A stretch of DNA of 64,000 bases, taken from positions 186,001 to 250,000 of the forward strand of contig NZ_FNQZ01000001.1 of NCBI RefSeq assembly GCF_900107545.1, in the 5' to 3' direction. Of this stretch, positions 9,151 to 18,318 are shown piece by piece. This DNA is from Pseudobutyrivibrio sp. ACV-2. Lineage in GTDB: Bacteria > Bacillota > Clostridia > Lachnospirales > Lachnospiraceae. The position numbers were made by a program, and so were the translations under genes. Positions within the stretch are counted from its first letter, which is position 1. Each line of letters begins with the position of its first letter. The notes beneath the pieces were generated by a model, which was not told the DNA's origin, did no database searches, and saw nothing but the letters and a program-made list of their open reading frames with translations.

Positions 9151-12099
9151 ATGAAAAAGAATTTAGTAAAAGCCATGTCAGTAGGTCTTTCTACAATCAC
9201 ATTAGCAGGTTCATTAAACGTACCTGTAATGGCAGAAGAGCTTACCAAAAGTGATGATATAAATAATACAACAGAAGCTGGCCTAGAAGTGACAGGTAAT
9301 ACTGCCAAGATAAAGGAATTAAACTCAGCAGCAACAAAGACTATAACAGATGCAAAAGATACTATTGCAGAGATTGAAAATAACTTATCAGATGATGAAA
9401 AAAATTCATTGGCTGATGCAAATGAAGCTCTTTCAAATATTGATAAAACCATTAGAAATTTAGATGAAAACAATTCAGCGGCTTCAAAGGCTGTTGAATC
9501 ATATAACCATACAGTAAATACTGACAATCAGGATATAGTAGCAGGTGATGTTGTAGCAGCACAGAGTGCTAGTGAAGAAGCAAATAATGCTGCTAAAGCA
9601 GGCCAGAATGCTTCATTAGAGGTAGCTAAGCAGCAGGCTCAGTTAGCTGATGAGGCTCTTGCAACAGCTGAAGCTGTAAAAGAGCAGGCTGAAACAAAGG
9701 TTGAAGCAGCTTCTAAAGCATATGATAAAGCACAGGCTGCTCTTTCAAAGGCAGAAGAAGAGTTAAACGATATTTATGCCCAGTACGGCCTTTCTGCCGG
9801 CGAAAAAACAAATTTTTCAGGAGACTTAAAGGTTGCCATTGAAGCTGCTACAAAGGCTTTAGATAAGTCCCAGAATACATGTGATTTAGCTACACAGTCT
9901 CTTGCAACAGCACAGACAGAGCTATCAAGGGCAAATGAAGATTTAGATGCTAAAAAGACAGCTGCTGCAAATGCTGAAGCAGCTTTAGAAAATGCTCAGG
10001 CAAATAAAAATGCACTTGAAGAAGCAAACAATAAGGCTCAAGCAGCTTTAAACAATGCTATTAGTGCTCATGAAGCCGCTATTCAAAAAGAAGCAGACGC
10101 CGATAAGGCTGTAAAGGCTGCAAAAGCAGCCCAGGAAGTAGCTGACAGAAATCTTGAAAATGCAAATAGCAATAAGACTGCTGCTGATACAGAATTATCT
10201 AATGCTAAGGCTAATAAAGCAGAAATAGATGGCAAATTAAATGCAGCAAATGAGGAATTAATAAATGCTCAAAATGCTGAAGCATTAAGACTTACAGAAA
10301 GCCAGCAAGCTGATAGTGCACTTAAAGCATTTACAGAGCAAGTTAAAGCAGCAGAAATAGAAAAAAGCAATGCTGAGAAGGAATTAGCAAAGGCAAAGTC
10401 TGAATTAACAAAGGCTCAAAGCGAATATGCTGCAGCTAACAACTTAGAAGCCATCATAAATACAGTTAATGATAAAAGAAAAAACTCAAGAAAGTTATCT
10501 AACAATACAGAAATAGCAAAAAATCTCATTAGATTCTATGTCTACGAAAATAATAAAAATCTTGATCCATCAAATATAGTATTTGAAGAGCATATGGATA
10601 ACCTTCACTGGGAAGACAACTCTATTATTGCGTATTATATAGATAATAAAGGTAATAAAAATCGTATTGGTATCTATAACTTTGAGACAAAGGGTTATCA
10701 TGATGAACATGTTGTCGCTTTCTATGAGTACTTTACAGATCATATCAATATCATAGAAAAGGAAACAGAAAAAGGTACCTATGGCGGATTCCTTAACCTT
10801 GTTTACTATGCACCAAAATCCAAGGTCATTCTAAATGAGAGAGATTTTGTAAATGGTGAAACTGCTTATCAGGAAGCTACAAAAAATGCTAGAGATGCAT
10901 ACCATAAGGCTGCATCTGACAAGAAAAACAAAGATCAGGATTTGACAGAAAAGAAAAATGCACTTAATGATTACAAGACAAAATCTGCCGAGGCCAAAAT
11001 CGCTGCCGAGAAAGCTGCTGACAGCTATAAAACAGCAAAGGCTACAGCAGCTAGTGTCCAATCAAAGGTTGATGGCTTGACATCAGACCAGAGCAATGCA
11101 GAAGCTGTTATTGCTAATGCTCAGAATAAGGTAAATGCATTAATTAATAGCATTAAAGAGCTTACTGGTATCAAAAATGCCGCTGATGCTTCAATGCAGG
11201 AAGCTGATGTAAACCTTGTTCAGGCTAACAATGATAAGGAATTAGCTTTATCTACTTTAACAACAGCTCAAGCAAATAAGACCGCTGCTGAAACAGACCT
11301 TTCAAATGCAACATCAGTTCTTGAAAAAACTACTGCAGATAAAAAATTAGCCGATGAAGCAGTTGCAGATGCTATAAACGTAAAAAATTCAAAACAGACA
11401 GCCGTTGAAAAACTAACAGCAGCAATGTCTGAGGCCACTAAAAAGCTTGAATCGGTAAAGAAGGCATACGTAAAGATTTTAGATGTTGCTCATGCACTTT
11501 TTAATCTTAAGACAGAAAATGAATTTGCAAAGACTGGTCTTGAGGAAATGCAGGCGAACCTAGATACAGTGAATAAACATTATGAAGCAACAAAGAATGC
11601 TAGAGATTTGATACAAGATAGTGTTAAAATAGCAATGAAAGAAGCAGAATCTAATAAAGCGAGGTTAAATGCTTCAAATATAGAATCTTTAGATTCGATT
11701 TCAAATACAATATCTTCAACTAAAATTGCAAAAAATGACATTGCTGTAGCACTCAAAGATGATATCGTTAACATAGAAATACTTGAGGTACCAATAACAA
11801 CTAATACAGTTGCAACAATAAGCACTGGTGTAGCAACACAAGAAAATCCTGAAGAAGAATCTTCAACGATTGACACCTTAACAATTGAAGATGAAGCAAC
11901 TCCACTCGCAGGAAATCAAGATGCTTTTACTACAAAAACTATTGAACATGTAGATGAAACAAAAAATAAATCATCAATTGATGTCTTCCAGAAGCTTTTA
12001 TTCTCTGCTAATTCATGGTGGGGTTGGATTTTAATTATAGTAGCTGTATTTGTAGGAGGTACTGTATTCCTCAATAAAAAGATTAATTCTGAAGATTAG
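9151..12099 (+). CDS. large secreted, membrane-anchored Ala-rich coiled-coil surface protein
   Basis: A 982-residue protein I cannot place in a named family. Residues 1-28 form a signal peptide (KK start, hydrophobic core, VMAEE cleavage region). Residues 90-430 and 570-870 are Ala/Lys/Glu-rich heptad-like coiled coils. Between them, residues 430-570 form a non-coiled region rich in aromatic residues, probably a globular head. The C-terminus has a Glu/Thr-rich stretch, then a hydrophobic WWGW segment followed by KK, with no LPxTG, so anchoring is by a membrane helix. Internal repeats link the arms: NKTAA(D/E)T(E/D)LSNA at 341 and 709, and EATKNARD at about 574 and 811. It is flanked by terminators, so it is a single-gene unit. 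An adhesin or stalk is likely but unproven. Confidence 0.8.
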   Translation: MKKNLVKAMSVGLSTITLAGSLNVPVMAEELTKSDDINNTTEAGLEVTGNTAKIKELNSAATKTITDAKDTIAEIENNLSDDEKNSLADANEALSNIDKTIRNLDENNSAASKAVESYNHTVNTDNQDIVAGDVVAAQSASEEANNAAKAGQNASLEVAKQQAQLADEALATAEAVKEQAETKVEAASKAYDKAQAALSKAEEELNDIYAQYGLSAGEKTNFSGDLKVAIEAATKALDKSQNTCDLATQSLATAQTELSRANEDLDAKKTAAANAEAALENAQANKNALEEANNKAQAALNNAISAHEAAIQKEADADKAVKAAKAAQEVADRNLENANSNKTAADTELSNAKANKAEIDGKLNAANEELINAQNAEALRLTESQQADSALKAFTEQVKAAEIEKSNAEKELAKAKSELTKAQSEYAAANNLEAIINTVNDKRKNSRKLSNNTEIAKNLIRFYVYENNKNLDPSNIVFEEHMDNLHWEDNSIIAYYIDNKGNKNRIGIYNFETKGYHDEHVVAFYEYFTDHINIIEKETEKGTYGGFLNLVYYAPKSKVILNERDFVNGETAYQEATKNARDAYHKAASDKKNKDQDLTEKKNALNDYKTKSAEAKIAAEKAADSYKTAKATAASVQSKVDGLTSDQSNAEAVIANAQNKVNALINSIKELTGIKNAADASMQEADVNLVQANNDKELALSTLTTAQANKTAAETDLSNATSVLEKTTADKKLADEAVADAINVKNSKQTAVEKLTAAMSEATKKLESVKKAYVKILDVAHALFNLKTENEFAKTGLEEMQANLDTVNKHYEATKNARDLIQDSVKIAMKEAESNKARLNASNIESLDSISNTISSTKIAKNDIAVALKDDIVNIEILEVPITTNTVATISTGVATQENPEEESSTIDTLTIEDEATPLAGNQDAFTTKTIEHVDETKNKSSIDVFQKLLFSANSWWGWILIIVAVFVGGTVFLNKKINSED

Positions 12100-12108
12100 A
12101 ATATTATG

Positions 12109-12152
12109 AAAACTTGTGAGCTACTTAAGAATAAAGCTCACAAGTTTTTTTT
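12109..12152 (+). terminator. strong intrinsic terminator after the surface protein gene
   Basis: A perfect 12-bp stem (AACTTGTGAGCT at 12111-12122 with its complement at 12135-12146) followed by a run of T. The flanking A-run on the left could make it work on both strands. Confidence 0.92.
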
Positions 12153-12274
12153 GTACCACTTGTATAGTAACTTATCTGCTTGCTAAACAATGAAATTCTA
12201 TGTAACTTTGATAATTTAGAGCATGTGAGTTAACAAGAACTTTAACAAACTTATTATAATAAGGAGAACACACA
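12153..12274 (+). other. spacer upstream of the acyl ligase gene
   Basis: It contains TTAACA at 12230-12235 and TATAAT at 12255-12260 with a long 19-nt spacing. The TATAAT sits directly against the ribosome site AAGGAGA at 12261-12267, so a start there would leave almost no 5' leader. The true promoter is therefore uncertain. Confidence 0.35.
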
Positions 12275-14092
12275 ATGATTAATGATTCAAAATTAAATGA
12301 AGAACTATTAAGAACTATATATCATAAAGATTTATTAGATGGTAAAATTCTAGGTCCTATTCCTAATTATCCTGAGGAAGCTGAAGAGTATTTAAAATAC
12401 TATACTAAGTCTGAATTAATGTTGAATATGCCATCTAAGACTATGTATCAATATGTTTATGATAATAATATAGGAAATGAACAATTAATTGCCATTTATT
12501 ATTTTGGCACAAGGATTACTTTTAAAGAATTTTTTAATAAAATAAATCATTGCGCTAATGCGCTATTAAATAATGGAATTAAAATAGGTGATATTGTAAC
12601 TGTTATAATGCCTAATACACCCGAAGCATTATATATGATATACGCACTAAATAAAATTGGTGCTGTTGCTTCTATGCTTCATCCTTTATCTAGTCAAAAT
12701 GAAATGAGAGACTATATAAATGAAGAAGAGTCTGATATTGTTTTAGTTATTGATTCATCTTATGAAAAACTAAAAAATGTTGAAAATCAATGTTGTGCTA
12801 AAAAGATAATAGTTACTTCTCCAGAAGATTCAATGGACATAAAAACTAAAATAGGGTATAAATTACTTAATATTAAAAAAGGTGAAAAGAAAGTTCACCT
12901 TGGCAAAAAAGCAATTTCTTGGAAGTCATTTATGGCTGATGGAAATGATACTAATGTTGCAACAGTTTGTAATGATAAAAATGATTTTTCGATTCTTTTA
13001 AGAACAGGTGGCACCACAGGTGTATCTAAAGCAGTTAAATTATCTAATGATAATTTCAATTCAATGGTTGAACAACTAATGACTGCAATAAAAAGTTATA
13101 ATGCTGGCGATAAGTTTTTATCTATAATGCCTGTTTTTCATGGTTTTGGCTTATGCTCTTCGATTCATTTGCCTTTATCGCATGGTGTAGGTACTATTTT
13201 AATTCCCAAACCAGATATTAAGTCTATGGATAAATTATTTAACGAATTACACCCAAATCATATGGTTGGTGTACCAACATTATTTAAAGGGTTTATGAAA
13301 GTCGTAAATAATAATATAAGTAATGGTAAATTAAAAGATTTTGATTTGTCTTATGTAAAAAATATAGTTTCGGGAGGAGATGCTTCTGAAGAAGGTTATG
13401 TTGATTCTGTTAATAATTTTTTCAAAAAACATGGTTCTAATGCCACTTTAGTTAATGGTTATGGTTTGACTGAAGCGGTTGCTGGAGTTACATTTTCATA
13501 TGATTCTTGTAGTGAAGGATGTGGTATTCCAATGACCCATAGTAAATTAAAAATTGTTAATCAACGTACAGGTATGCATTTAGAAAATGGTCAAATTGGA
13601 GAAATATGTGTTAAAAGTCCTTGTGTAATGCAAGGATATTATAAACATGAAGATGAAACAAAGAATACTATTATAGATGGATGGCTTCACACTGGAGATA
13701 TAGGTTATATTACAAACGGCATTTTATATTTCGTTCAAAGAAAATCCAATATGATAATATCTAGTGGTGTTAATGTTTATCCTAGTGAAATAGAAAAAAT
13801 AATTAATATGCACCCAAGTGTTCAAACTTCTGCAGTTATAGGCATTAATCATCCTTATAAACAAGAAGTTCCTAAGGCATTTGTTGTTTTAAAACCTGGA
13901 TGTATTATGAATGAAGGAATAAAAGAGGAAATAGATCAACTTTGCAGAAGAAATCTTAATAAATATTCGATTCCCTATGAATATGAATTTAGGGATAGAT
14001 TACCAGAAACTTTATTAGGTAAAATTAATTTAAAGGCTTTAACTGATGAAGAAAAAACTCGTTCTACTATTAAACCAAAAGCTGCGATTTAA
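12275..14092 (+). CDS. AMP-forming acyl-CoA/acyl-ACP synthetase (class I adenylate-forming)
   Basis: A 605-residue adenylate-forming enzyme, probably activating a fatty or other carboxylic acid as acyl-AMP and then a thioester. The motifs are intact: the phosphate-binding loop RTGGTTGVSKAV from R243, GYGLTEA at about 395, HTGDIG at about 472, and the C-terminal catalytic lysine K583 in ETLLGKI. No membrane segment, carrier-protein domain or acyltransferase domain is fused. Codon use is AT-richer than in the flanking genes (Leu mostly TTA, Ile often ATA). It lies 15 nt upstream of the HAD-PlsC gene, so the two probably work together, perhaps as a split version of the E. coli Aas lysophospholipid acylation reaction. 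Substrate unknown. Confidence 0.85.
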   Translation: MINDSKLNEELLRTIYHKDLLDGKILGPIPNYPEEAEEYLKYYTKSELMLNMPSKTMYQYVYDNNIGNEQLIAIYYFGTRITFKEFFNKINHCANALLNNGIKIGDIVTVIMPNTPEALYMIYALNKIGAVASMLHPLSSQNEMRDYINEEESDIVLVIDSSYEKLKNVENQCCAKKIIVTSPEDSMDIKTKIGYKLLNIKKGEKKVHLGKKAISWKSFMADGNDTNVATVCNDKNDFSILLRTGGTTGVSKAVKLSNDNFNSMVEQLMTAIKSYNAGDKFLSIMPVFHGFGLCSSIHLPLSHGVGTILIPKPDIKSMDKLFNELHPNHMVGVPTLFKGFMKVVNNNISNGKLKDFDLSYVKNIVSGGDASEEGYVDSVNNFFKKHGSNATLVNGYGLTEAVAGVTFSYDSCSEGCGIPMTHSKLKIVNQRTGMHLENGQIGEICVKSPCVMQGYYKHEDETKNTIIDGWLHTGDIGYITNGILYFVQRKSNMIISSGVNVYPSEIEKIINMHPSVQTSAVIGINHPYKQEVPKAFVVLKPGCIMNEGIKEEIDQLCRRNLNKYSIPYEYEFRDRLPETLLGKINLKALTDEEKTRSTIKPKAAI

Positions 14093-14107
14093 CCAGGGGG
14101 AATAAAT

Positions 14108-15451
14108 ATGAATATCGGTATAGATGTAGATGGTGTATTAACCTATTATGAAGAATTCCAATTAAAATATGGTATGAAATATTTTAAGAATATTTCAGAA
14201 GACAAAATTGATAAATCTAAACCAGATTTAAGAGATATGTTTGGAGTATCCAAAAAAGATTATAACAAATTTTGGGCTAAATATATTTGGAAATATTGTA
14301 TTTCTGAACCCATGAGAAAAGATGCATCAGCAGTTATTAATAGATTAAATGAAGAAGGTAATAAAATTTATATTATAACTAGTAGAGCTCACGTAACCGA
14401 AAGTGGATTTATGGGAAAGCTTTTTAGAAAGATGTTATTAGATTGGTTAAAGAAGAACCATATAAATTATGAAGCAATTGAATTTTGTAGAGAAAAAGGT
14501 AGCGAAATTGATAAAGTTGAGGCGTGCCAAAAGTATAATATTGATGTTATGATTGACGACCAAGTTGAAAACATTATTGAAACATCTAAAGTCTGCAAAA
14601 CAGTATTTTGTTTTCATAGTGACTATAACAAAGAAGTTATAGGAGATAATCTTCGTCGTGTATATAATTGGAATGATGTTTATGATGAAATTCATAAATT
14701 AAATAACAAAGAATATTTTTCAATAAAACCAAATTCTACTATATCTCAAATGAGTAGAGACGAAAAAATAAATTATTATAACGACTTAAAGACATATATT
14801 TATAATTTACCATTTGATACTAAAAAATATGATAATGAAGAAAAATTCTTTATGAAAATTGCCAAAATAGGTATTCCAATCTTTAAATTATGTTTTCATC
14901 CTAAAGTTTTTGGAAAAGAAAATATACCTAAAGAAAAAGGATATTTATTGGTTTCCAATCATAATAATTATTATGATCAATTTCCTATAATCTCTGCATT
15001 AGGTTGTGATTATCCTATTCATTTTTTAACTGCAACAAAAATGTTAAAATTAAAACGTGGCGGTTTATATTTAAAAACAGGTGTTGTATCCGTTAACAGA
15101 GAAGATGAAGTTGATAGAAAAAATTCTTCATTAGAAATCAAAAAAATATTATCACATCAAAGAAATGCTGGTATTTTCCCAGAAGGGAGAACTAATAGAG
15201 AACATGCATTCTTATTAGATTTCCATCCTGGAGCTGTAGCTATTGCTCGTGATGTTGGATGTCCTTTATTGCCAATTTCTGTAAATGATAATTATTCAAG
15301 AAAAAAAGGTGATTTATGTGTAAGGTTTGGAAAACCAATTTATATTAGTCCAGATGCTGATGTAATTGAAGAAACTGCCAGATTAAAATCTATAATAGGT
15401 GATTTGAAACAACAAAACATAGAATATTGCGAAAAACAAAAAGCCTTATAA
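14108..15451 (+). CDS. HAD-superfamily phosphatase fused to a PlsC-type acyltransferase
   Basis: A 447-residue two-domain protein. Residues 1-200 are a HAD hydrolase resembling 5'(3')-nucleotidase-type proteins, with DVDG (D6, D8), the ITSR motif, a lysine in REKGSEIDK, and the acidic pair IDD; the catalytic set looks complete. Residues 245-447 are a PlsC/LPLAT acyltransferase with H-x4-D (H285, D290) and FPEGR (357-361). A ribosome site (CCAGGGGGAATAAAT) precedes the ATG. PlsC adds a second acyl chain to lysophosphatidate or a related lysolipid. What the phosphatase half acts on is unknown. Base composition matches the upstream ligase, and a terminator follows. Confidence 0.85.
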   Translation: MNIGIDVDGVLTYYEEFQLKYGMKYFKNISEDKIDKSKPDLRDMFGVSKKDYNKFWAKYIWKYCISEPMRKDASAVINRLNEEGNKIYIITSRAHVTESGFMGKLFRKMLLDWLKKNHINYEAIEFCREKGSEIDKVEACQKYNIDVMIDDQVENIIETSKVCKTVFCFHSDYNKEVIGDNLRRVYNWNDVYDEIHKLNNKEYFSIKPNSTISQMSRDEKINYYNDLKTYIYNLPFDTKKYDNEEKFFMKIAKIGIPIFKLCFHPKVFGKENIPKEKGYLLVSNHNNYYDQFPIISALGCDYPIHFLTATKMLKLKRGGLYLKTGVVSVNREDEVDRKNSSLEIKKILSHQRNAGIFPEGRTNREHAFLLDFHPGAVAIARDVGCPLLPISVNDNYSRKKGDLCVRFGKPIYISPDADVIEETARLKSIIGDLKQQNIEYCEKQKAL

Positions 15452-15507
15452 AGAAAACTTCTAACAAACATTAGCAAATAGATTCACAAACATAATAATT
15501 TCAATAA

Positions 15508-15547
15508 AAAAGCAGGTTTTGAAAATATCTCAAAGCCCGCTTTTTTC
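15508..15547 (+). terminator. intrinsic terminator of the acyl ligase / HAD-PlsC unit
   Basis: AGCAGGTTTTGA (15511-15522) pairs with TCAAAGCCCGCT (15530-15541), with one A-C mismatch and one G-U pair. It is followed by TTTTTT and preceded by an A-run. Confidence 0.85.
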
Positions 15548-15689
15548 ATTATTTACCTAATATTTATGCAAAAAAGTCAGTTTCTACCAAATTATATTGT
15601 ACCCCCTCTATATTTAAGCGTAATTTAACACTTTAGTCATAAACAGTTGATAGAATAAATTTATCACTTATGAAGGAGGGGTATAAGTA

Positions 15690-17228
15690 ATGGGTGGTAA
15701 AAAATCAGCTTTTGAAGTATATTTGTCAGCAGTTTTTAGATGGGGAATTATTGCTCTATGTGGTGCATGCATGTTTGCTACATGTATGTTTATTACAGAA
15801 AAACTGTTAGGCTTTTATCAGACTATGCCTTGGTTAGCTGTTATTTGCTTTGCACTTATGGACGTTTGTTTTTTAATTTCAGGTTTGCTGATTTTAAAAA
15901 CATCATTTGATGAAGAAGGTTATTTATTACCTGGTAAATTGCAATTAGGAAAGATATTCTGCTCAGCCGTTTTAATCATTCAGTGGACATACATCGTTTA
16001 TATGTGTCCAACAAGAAATTTCTGGGGATTTTTAGCATTCTTCCTCACATTAATCGGGTTCTTCTTAGACATTAAGCAGCTGCTGGCTACTGGTATAATT
16101 TGCCTTATATCTCTAATCAGCGGATGGGTAGTTCGTGGCAGCGCCTTATTGCCAGCAAAAGATGAATTATATGTAACTGATATTATAATGTGTTTGGTTG
16201 GTTTACTTATCTCTCTTGCAGGTATAACATTATTTGTTTTCTTTGTTTCATATTTTCTTGTAAATGCGAAAAAGGATGAACTTGAAGAAAACAACCGAAA
16301 AGTTGTAGGCGTTATGGAGGCTGTTAAATCTATATCAGAAAAGATGGTTACGGCAGGTTCTACGCTTCTTGATATTGCATCTGATGAAAGTGCATCAGCA
16401 GAAGAGTTGTCTGCTACAAGTGACGATCTTGTTGAAAGCAGTAATTTACTTGGCTCAAAAGCAGATGAAAGTATGACAAACCTTTCAGAGCTTAGTGATG
16501 TTGAAAGTATTGTTGTAGAAAACGTAGAAAAGGTTGAATCTACTTCAGATAATCTTCTTGTTAAATCAAATGAGAATGAGAAATCTTTAAATGATTTGCA
16601 AGGCATTAACGCAGAAGTATCAGATTCCATGGCTGCAACTACTGAAGTAGCAGATCGACTTTCAAAGGCTGTAGAAGAAATTGGTACAACACTTGAATTA
16701 ATTCAAGGCATTTCTTCTTCAATCAGCTTGCTTGCATTGAATGCTTCTATTGAGGCAGCCCGCGCAGGTGAAGCAGGAAAAGGCTTTGCAGTAGTTGCTA
16801 CAGAAGTCGGCAAGCTTGCCGAAAGTACATCAAGTTCTCTAAATGATGTTGGTGCTGTAATTGACCGAGTTCAAAATAACGTAAAGGAAATAACAAGTCA
16901 GGTTGAAAATAATGCATCTAAACTTGAAGAGCAAAATGAGCAATTCAAGAAAGTATTTGATGATGTGAAAAATATGAGTGTTATGCTGAATGAATCTGTA
17001 GATGCTGTTTCTGAAATGAATAAAGCTATTAAACGTCAATCAGAGATTATCAAACAGACTGTAGATATCAATCAAAATATTGCTGAAAGTATTAGAGATG
17101 AAAATGAACAGTTCGTATCTATTAGAGCAATGGCAGAAAGCAACGCGAAAAATACTGAAGAAGTTGCTGTTCAGGCCAAAACTATCAATGAAATGGTAGA
17201 TGAAATAAGTAGACTATTAAATAGCTAG
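15690..17228 (+). CDS. methyl-accepting chemotaxis protein with multi-spanning membrane domain
   Basis: A 512-residue chemoreceptor. The first 190 residues hold about six hydrophobic segments (near 14-34, 47-68, 86-104, 108-126, 130-148 and 164-188) instead of the usual two flanking a periplasmic sensor, and no HAMP domain is evident. The cytoplasmic signalling domain is standard: [31 protein letters not shown] marks the CheA/CheW-contact tip, with long helical arms either side. AGGAGGGG precedes the ATG. It is a monocistronic gene, probably sensing a membrane-related or intracellular state rather than an extracellular ligand, which is inference from the architecture. Confidence 0.9.
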   Translation: MGGKKSAFEVYLSAVFRWGIIALCGACMFATCMFITEKLLGFYQTMPWLAVICFALMDVCFLISGLLILKTSFDEEGYLLPGKLQLGKIFCSAVLIIQWTYIVYMCPTRNFWGFLAFFLTLIGFFLDIKQLLATGIICLISLISGWVVRGSALLPAKDELYVTDIIMCLVGLLISLAGITLFVFFVSYFLVNAKKDELEENNRKVVGVMEAVKSISEKMVTAGSTLLDIASDESASAEELSATSDDLVESSNLLGSKADESMTNLSELSDVESIVVENVEKVESTSDNLLVKSNENEKSLNDLQGINAEVSDSMAATTEVADRLSKAVEEIGTTLELIQGISSSISLLALNASIEAARAGEAGKGFAVVATEVGKLAESTSSSLNDVGAVIDRVQNNVKEITSQVENNASKLEEQNEQFKKVFDDVKNMSVMLNESVDAVSEMNKAIKRQSEIIKQTVDINQNIAESIRDENEQFVSIRAMAESNAKNTEEVAVQAKTINEMVDEISRLLNS

Positions 17229-17241
17229 TAGTAATTTAAAT

Positions 17242-17273
17242 AAGCCTCGAAGCCCTTGTTGACTTCGAGGCTT
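17242..17273 (+). terminator. hairpin after the chemoreceptor gene
   Basis: A perfect 11-bp stem (AAGCCTCGAAG at 17242-17252 with CTTCGAGGCTT at 17263-17273). The following T-tract is poor (CATTAAAG), so termination may be incomplete. The right arm also contains part of the -35 box of the his promoter. Confidence 0.65.
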
Positions 17274-17287
17274 CATTAAAGTATAAT
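17259..17287 (+). promoter_or_regulatory. sigma-A promoter of the histidine operon
   Basis: TTGACT at 17259-17264 and TATAAT at 17282-17287 are separated by exactly 17 nt, close to consensus. The predicted start lies around 17294, about 35 nt before hisZ. Confidence 0.8.
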
Positions 17288-17288
17288 G

Positions 17289-17314
17289 ACTTTAGTTCTT
17301 TATCACACTAAAGT
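17289..17314 (+). promoter_or_regulatory. inverted repeat at the his transcription start, possible operator
   Basis: ACTTTAG at 17289-17295 is repeated in inverted orientation as CTAAAGT at 17308-17314, spanning the predicted transcription start. The position fits a repressor site. No T-box leader is present, so regulation is more likely by a DNA-binding protein. Which one is unknown. Confidence 0.45.
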
Positions 17315-17328
17315 GCGAGGTACGGAAA

Positions 17329-18318
17329 ATGAAAAATCTTACATTACACACTCCAGAAGGAGTAAGAGACATTTATAACAGTGAATACGAGCAGCGTTTA
17401 GATGCACTTTACAAACTTAGAAAGTGTTTTAAAGACTCTGGTTATTCGCCAATTTCAACACCTACTTTTGAATATTTTGATACTTTTTCAAAAGAGGTTG
17501 GGTCTTGTAAATCAAATGAAATGTTCAAATTTTTTGACAGAGATGGAAATACTCTTGTGTTAAGACCAGATATTACTCCATCTGTTGCTAGAGCAGCAGC
17601 CATGTATTTTTCGGATACAGATGATGCTGTAAAGCTGTCATACGAGGGGAATGTTTTTATAAACTATCATAGCCTTCAGGGGCGTCTTAAAGAAAGTACT
17701 CAGGCTGGTTGTGAATTTATCGGAGACAGCTCGGCAAATGCGGATGCAGAGATTCTTACCATTGTTGTAAATTCTTTAAAGGTACTTGGCCTAAAGGAAT
17801 TTGAAATCGGCGTAGGACATATCGATGTTGTGAGAGGTCTGATTGAGGCTGCAAATCTCTCTGAAGATCAAGAAGAAAAGCTTATCAATCTTATTTCAAA
17901 CAAGAATTTCTTTGGAGCCAAAGAGCTATTAGAGCAAAATAATGTAAGCAAGGGATTAATCGATTTATTTGATATCACTGGCAAAATCATGAACTCGCCA
18001 AATGAGTGGGCTCCATACCTTGAAAAGGCTAAAAAATATAAAAAGGTTTATGATGCCCTAGAATATCTCACAAAGCTTTATGAATTACTTAATAAAAACG
18101 GAGTCATGGAATACATTTCCTTCGAGCTTGGAATGATTTCCGAATACAAATACTACACAGGTATCATTTTTACAGGATATTCTTATGGTGTTGGTGAGCC
18201 TCTTGTAAAGGGCGGAAGATACGATTCACTTTTAAGCCACTTTGGCAAGGATTCACCTGCCATTGGCTTTGCAATTACTGTTGACCAGTTGATGTTAGCG
18301 CTTAGGAGACAATCATGA
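17329..18318 (+). CDS. hisZ: ATP phosphoribosyltransferase regulatory subunit HisZ
   Basis: A histidyl-tRNA-synthetase-like protein of 329 residues that lacks the anticodon-binding domain. HisZ partners the short HisG to form active ATP phosphoribosyltransferase and mediates histidine feedback. It opens TPEGVRDIY, has [14 protein letters not shown] (class II motif 2-like region), and ends with [11 protein letters not shown] and [12 protein letters not shown]. The length excludes a true HisS (about 420 residues). It overlaps hisG by 4 nt, which supports the pairing. Confidence 0.94.
   Translation: MKNLTLHTPEGVRDIYNSEYEQRLDALYKLRKCFKDSGYSPISTPTFEYFDTFSKEVGSCKSNEMFKFFDRDGNTLVLRPDITPSVARAAAMYFSDTDDAVKLSYEGNVFINYHSLQGRLKESTQAGCEFIGDSSANADAEILTIVVNSLKVLGLKEFEIGVGHIDVVRGLIEAANLSEDQEEKLINLISNKNFFGAKELLEQNNVSKGLIDLFDITGKIMNSPNEWAPYLEKAKKYKKVYDALEYLTKLYELLNKNGVMEYISFELGMISEYKYYTGIIFTGYSYGVGEPLVKGGRYDSLLSHFGKDSPAIGFAITVDQLMLALRRQS

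Noticed and set aside
10831-11061. Antisense open frames inside the surface protein gene (also 9123-9527 and 11580-11876)
   Set aside because: They mirror the Ala/Glu/Lys-rich repetitive coding on the other strand and have no ribosome sites or coding character.
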